DNA of 64,000 nt from an uncultured Eubacterium sp. (GTDB lineage: Bacteria > Bacillota > Clostridia > Lachnospirales > Lachnospiraceae): the NCBI GenBank assembly GCA_900550135.1, contig URQO01000003.1:7970-71969 (forward strand). Direction: 5' to 3'. Positions within the stretch are counted from its first letter, which is position 1. Every line of letters starts with the position of its first letter. A program made the translations under genes and the position numbers. Below, piece by piece: positions 62,205 to 64,000 of the stretch. Below the pieces are notes generated by a model. The model did not search any database. It was not told the origin of the DNA and saw nothing but the letters and a program-made list of their open reading frames with translations.

Positions 62205-62317
62205 GATTTTTTTTGCAAACCCTTTAAAATCAATGGTTTGCAGTATCTTATTTCTTTTGAAATTGTGATTTTTTCTGTTTTGACACCAATTTGACACCAA
62301 TTTCTCTTTTTGTGGTG
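62205..62317. repeat. Direct and inverted repeats at the end of the integrated element
   Basis: GACACCAATTT occurs twice in tandem (62281-62302), and the reverse complement word TGGTGTCAA follows near 62310. Further out, TGCAAACC and GGTTTGCA form an inverted pair (62213-62241). Position between hsp20 and the integrase makes them candidate integrase binding or attachment sequences, but the core site cannot be fixed without the other end. Confidence 0.4.
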
Positions 62318-63538
62318 TCAAGCATTTAACACCATACTATCTAGTCTTGCAATCTCATTTTCAATCCTTGTCAGCTCTCCAATATGGTTATACACTTCCA
62401 TTGTTACATCTATATGAGCGTGTCCCATAATATATTGAAGAACTTTTACGTCCATACGGCACTCTGCCATTCTGGTACAAGCTGTGTGACGCATTACATG
62501 AGCTGAAAACTTTGGTAACAGCTCTGCTTTCCTATGCTCTTTTTTTGCTCTCTCTACTTCGGTTTTGTTATATGCGTCTACAATGTTGTATAAAACACTA
62601 TTTACGCCATTCGGCATAAGCGGTCTGCCCGATTTTGCTGTAAAGACAAACCCCGAACACCCGTCCACCTCAATGCTCTTATCCTTTGCAAGCATAAAAT
62701 TGATTTTTCTTTGTTCCTCAAAGGCTTTTGCAACTTCTTGTGTCATAGGTATAATACGAATACCCGACGACGTTTTTGGTGTTGAGATATGGAACTTGCA
62801 ACCGTCGCCTAAATTCTTATAAATGAGCTGGTGGTCTACATTAACCGTTTTTGCCTTGATGTTTATATCTTTCCATGTAAGACCAATAAGCTCCCCACAT
62901 CTTAACCCCGTACCAATCATTATGGTAAACATAGGATAATATGTGTTATAGACATTGCTCTGTTTTACAAACTCCATAAACTTTTCTTGTTGAGAAACTG
63001 TTAAGGCTTCTTTTTCCTCTGCTGGTTTTCCATAATCACTAATGGAACTTTTTGCAGGGTTCTTTCGGATAATATCATCATCAACAGCCATTTCTAATGC
63101 AGGATAAAGCAGGTTGTGAATATACTTGATTGTAGAATAAGCATATCCAGCTTTGGAAAGTTTCGCATAATACGCTTTAATATGTGAGGGTAAAAGCTGA
63201 ACAACTTTAATATTTCCAATCTCGTCTTTTACTCTGTTTTCCCAAGCACGAACATAACTAACTCTTGTAGTATCAGCCAGCTCACGAGTTGCCATATAAC
63301 GCTCAAACAACGTGTTAAGCGTCATTTTTTTGATTGCTCCGTCTGTCAATATATTATCTTCCATATCTTTTGCAATCTACTTCTCTTTTTCTCGAAGCTC
63401 TGGTAAATCTTGTGCATAGACTGTCAATCTCTTGCCTGTTCTTACATCTGTATAACGATAACTGTATCTTCCATCATTACGCCAGTTTTCGCCCTCTCTT
63501 AATTTTCTTCCTTTTGGGTCTTTTCTACTAATTGCCAT
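62318..63538 (-). pseudogene. int: Tn916-type tyrosine integrase interrupted by an in-frame TAG
   Basis: The ATG at 63538 (MAISRKDPKGRKLREGENWR, after AAGGAATGG) opens a frame that encodes the N-terminal arm-binding domain of Tn916-like integrases. It ends in EKEK at a TAG (63377-63379) and then continues in the same frame (IAKDMEDNILTD) to 62318. Counting the stop as one codon gives a normal 406-residue integrase; CAG to TAG is the simplest cause. The core-binding and catalytic parts are intact: Arg in GTGLRCGEL, HVMRH, GHAHIDVT and Tyr in EVYNH. Restart at the ATG at 63364 would give a 348-aa protein lacking the arm domain. It is probably inactive or impaired. Confidence 0.85.
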
Positions 63539-63642
63539 GAGAACCATTCCTTTCTGAAAAAGCCTCTTTTCTTGTTCTCACAGCGTGCTTTGTCCTTTCT
63601 TATTATACTACACACGCCAGAGAACATAAATAGAAAATCGCT

Positions 63643-63837
63643 CTATTCTTCCAAATATAACAAGTATTTCTTGACTTTTTCTATGGAATAAAGAACCCTG
63701 CGACCTATCACAATTTTTGCTCCTGCCTGCTCGCCAATCTTTCTTGCAGTAGCACGACCACAAGATAACCTAGCAGACAGTCCCTCTATATCAACAGCAA
63801 TCGGCTGTTCCGTTGCTCTTATCTTCGTTTTATTCAT
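63643..63837 (-). CDS. xis: Excisionase-like small HTH protein (Xis)
   Basis: The 64-aa protein has a winged-helix, MerR-like fold (VDIEGLSARLSCGRATARKIGEQAG, then IGRRVLYSIEKVKKYLLYLEE). It matches excisionases of Tn916-like elements in size and order, sitting 104 bp upstream of int. AAGGTG precedes the start. It bends DNA to favour excision. The rest of the element lies beyond the right edge; 63838-64000 holds no recognisable gene. Confidence 0.88.
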   Translation of the reverse strand: MNKTKIRATEQPIAVDIEGLSARLSCGRATARKIGEQAGAKIVIGRRVLYSIEKVKKYLLYLEE

Positions 63838-64000
63838 ATTCCAACACCTTACCTCGCTGGAACATCACATCATTTAACACATCAGTATTTAACATAATGT
63901 AACACCCCCTTTACTGTGTGTCTATTTATAAGTTACATAAGCAGACAGACGGCTTTGGAAAGCTCCATTAGTATCTCAACTATTCCCATTCTTGTGGGCA

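Noticed and set aside
63377..63379. TAG in int read as pyrrolysine or programmed readthrough
   Set aside because: No pyrrolysine genes or readthrough context are visible; a Gln-to-stop point change is simpler.

Overview
The window (about one third G+C, protein-dense, almost everything on the minus strand) looks like the chromosome of a gut Lachnospiraceae-type Firmicute (Clostridia). The grounds are purine-rich AGGAGG-type ribosome binding sites, Gram-positive lipoproteins, a CIRCE heat-shock operator, T-box and TPP riboswitches, a bile-salt-hydrolase-family enzyme, an Hcp/ferredoxin pair and a broken Tn916-type integrase. The species cannot be named from the sequence alone.

Layout. Positions 1-13606 hold two co-transcribed giant secreted proteins (more than 1900 aa, running off the left edge, and 2628 aa) built from Ig-like repeats. 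Upstream lies an unusual regulator with an N-terminal Cro/CI-type HTH and a C-terminal LuxR-type HTH (13831-15096). Positions 15213-20347 carry small or housekeeping genes: an acidic membrane protein, a flavin split-barrel protein, a FAD-dependent dehydrogenase and a Uup-like ABC-F ATPase. Positions 20422-23604 form a nitrosative/oxidative stress module: hcp, a dedicated ferredoxin and a divergent Crp/Fnr regulator, with a perfect palindrome at -41.5 of the inferred hcp-operon start. Then come pfkA, a T-box leader with repeats upstream of cstA, the metNIQ methionine importer, a Fic protein with an in-frame 12-bp tandem repeat, and a LysR regulator.

Positions 32270-43979 carry an eight-gene carbohydrate operon read right to left: binding protein, ABC ATPase and permease, a divergent class II aldolase, a DhaK-DhaL kinase, an FGGY kinase, RhaB and RhaD, preceded by a DeoR-type regulator. 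No isomerase is present, so the substrate is not obvious. Positions 44227-53216 hold an apparently internally deleted GNAT gene, a sodium symporter, a choloylglycine hydrolase, a CLC-type exchanger, a serine hydrolase, a secreted protein and a dNTPase-like HD protein. Positions 53339-57970 form a TPP-riboswitch-controlled thiamine salvage unit (thiM, thiE, thiD, cytX, HAD phosphatase).

Positions 58048-61305 encode a secreted protein combining an M6-type metalloprotease and a C1-type cysteine protease. A CIRCE-controlled hsp20 follows. The right edge is the end of an integrated element: xis and an integrase gene interrupted by one in-frame TAG. I saw no rRNA, tRNA or CRISPR array.
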